Source: Clusia tigrina (lineage: Eukaryota; Arthropoda; Insecta; Diptera; Clusiidae). From it: a DNA stretch of 64,000 nt. Under the pieces are notes generated by a model. The model had not been told where the DNA came from, made no database searches, and saw nothing but the letters and a program-made list of their open reading frames with translations. Below, one piece after another: positions 62,878-64,000 of this stretch. Location: the NCBI GenBank assembly GCA_920105625.2, contig OV050032.1, positions 72,211,879 through 72,275,878 on the forward strand, read 5' to 3'. The translations under genes and the position numbers were made by a program. How positions within the stretch are numbered: position 1 is the stretch's first letter; each line of letters begins with the position of its first letter.

Positions 62878-64000
62878 CTAACTATCGCTGTAAACGTGGG
62901 TTGATGTCCCTTCCTGTATTCTTTGCCTGCAACCATTTGATTGGTTAATGGTCGGTTTGTAAATCGAATTCTCTACCGAAAAGACAGGGTCTATAATATT
63001 TTGTACCAAAACTATCGCTAGTAACTCTTCCTGTATTCTTTGCCTGCAACCATTTGATTGGTTAATGGTCGGTTTGTAAATCGAATTCTCTACAGAAAAG
63101 ACAGGGTCTATAATATTTTGTACCAAAACTATCGCTAGTAACTCTTTTTCGATAGTTGAGTAATTTGTCTCGTGAGTATTAAGAGTTCTAGAGGCAAAAC
63201 TGATTGGATGTCCGTCTTGAGTTAAAACGGCTCCGATAGCAAAATTACTTGCATCAGTTATTAATGTGAATTTCTTGTTAAAATTGGGATATCTCAAGAT
63301 AGGATGATTTGTTATAATATCTTTTAGTTTTTCAAATGACACAATGAAGTTGGGATCATTAGCATTTATTTTAGAATTTTTCTTTAGGCATTTTGTGAGT
63401 GGTTGGGCGATTTTGGCATAATTTTTTACAAACTTTCTGTAAAAACCAGAAATGCCTAGAAATGACTTTATCTGCTTCTGGGTTGTAGGTAGTTTTAGTT
63501 TTTGAATTATTTCAACCTTGGCACGATTTGGTTTTACACCTTCAGGTGTTAAAATGTGACCAAGATCTTCAGTTTCCTTTAGGAGAAAAGTACATTTTTT
63601 TACCTGAATTTTTAAGTTTGCTTCTTTCAGTTTATTTAAAATTTTTTGGATACTTAAGGTATGTTCTTTCAATGACGTGCTAAAAATTAAGATATCATCG
63701 AGGTAGACTACACAAATTTTGTTGATGTAGTTTCTCAAAATGGAATTCATCAACCTTTGAAAAGTGGACGGTGCATTTTTCAGTCCAAACGGCATTCTGA
63801 CTTATTCATAATGCCCGAATGGAGTTGAGAAGGCGGTTTTGTGCCTATCAGTAGTTTTTACTGGAATTTGATGCAAACCCTTCGCTAAGTATAGCGTCGT
63901 GAAATATTGGGCTTTCCCGAGTTTGTCTAATATATTCTCTATATTTGGCATGGGAAACTTGTCGCTGGTTGTAACCTCATTTAATTTTCTATAGTCTATT
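62878..64000 (-). pseudogene. Reverse transcriptase-RNase H pseudogene of element B, 5' end outside window
   Basis: An open stretch of 305 codons (63,795-62,878) contains RT from [14 protein letters not shown] through the YLDD box and into RNase H ([13 protein letters not shown]). After that a one-base loss shifts the frame, and a 39-codon segment appears twice because of a 117-bp tandem duplication. Upstream, TAA at 63,802-63,804 interrupts RT, and motif A reads TLYLAKG, so the first catalytic aspartate is lost, as it is (differently) in A. The TAA after the RNase H TDH motif in A is present here too (62,945-62,947 and again at 63,062-63,064). Inactive. Confidence 0.9.
62911..63144 (-). repeat. 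117-bp exact-length tandem duplication in RNase H of element B
   Basis: Copy 1 is 62,911-63,027 and copy 2 is 63,028-63,144, both beginning TTCCTGTATTCTTTGCC on the plus strand. One difference was seen (CTACCGAAAAG versus CTACAGAAAAG). 117 is a multiple of three, so the shifted frame simply repeats 39 codons. Element A has a single copy. The upstream one-base loss (ACCAAAACT versus ACCCCAAACT region of A) is in both copies, so it came first. Confidence 0.95.

Larger units (their letters stand above)
59841..64000 (-). mobile_element. Element B: second copy of the element A family, incomplete at the window edge
   Basis: Minus-strand provirus with its 3' LTR, polypurine tract, env, integrase, RNase H and part of RT inside the window. 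The window ends at a point matching about 35,640 of element A, so protease, gag and the 5' LTR are not visible. Internal sequence is nearly identical to A over long stretches, with private lesions: a 117-bp tandem duplication in RNase H, a one-base loss in EKELLAIV, a 5-bp loss in integrase, and a stop in RT. I cannot tell whether B also carries an element N. Confidence 0.94.

Overview
The window looks like insect heterochromatin, most likely Drosophila or a close dipteran. It holds no single-copy host gene. It consists of a tandem satellite with a monomer of about 195 bp, interrupted by errantivirus-type (gypsy superfamily, env-bearing) LTR retrotransposons. The organism is inferred from the retrotransposon lineages: primer-binding sites matching tRNA-Ser and tRNA-Lys, LTRs of the form AGTTA...ACT, 4-bp target duplications, and Env proteins of the baculovirus-F type. 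The satellite itself I do not recognise.

Layout: (1) 1-31,593, satellite array 1, with several layers of higher-order duplication (about 1.4-2.1 kb, 1.82 kb, 2.5 kb and 3.87 kb). (2) 31,594-46,113, element A, a 17.6/297/ZAM-like provirus on the minus strand with 422-bp LTRs and a TGCG target duplication. It is badly decayed. (3) Inside A, 35,904-43,702, element N, a complete 7.8-kb gypsy-like provirus, also on the minus strand, with 468-bp LTRs that read as identical and a TACC target duplication. (4) 46,114-59,840, satellite array 2, resuming in the monomer that A interrupted and including a clear 2,267-bp higher-order repeat. (5) 59,841-64,000, element B, a second copy of the A family, minus strand, cut by the window edge inside reverse transcriptase.

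How the parts relate: N encodes Gag, a Pol reached by a canonical -1 slippery heptamer, and Env, in the usual errantivirus order. It is intact except for one frame change between RNase H and integrase. A and B share the same target 4-mer at the same position of the monomer, on a minority allele. They also share fatal lesions in RNase H and env, so they descend from one already defective ancestor, by segmental duplication or by mobilisation in trans. Their LTRs and internal parts show very different divergence, which suggests a mosaic history. N landed in A's pol after A was already old: A's LTRs differ by about 4% by eye, N's not at all.

All comparisons were made by eye. Coordinates of LTRs, target duplications, primer-binding sites and ORFs were checked base by base. 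Boundaries of satellite duplications are approximate to some tens of bases.
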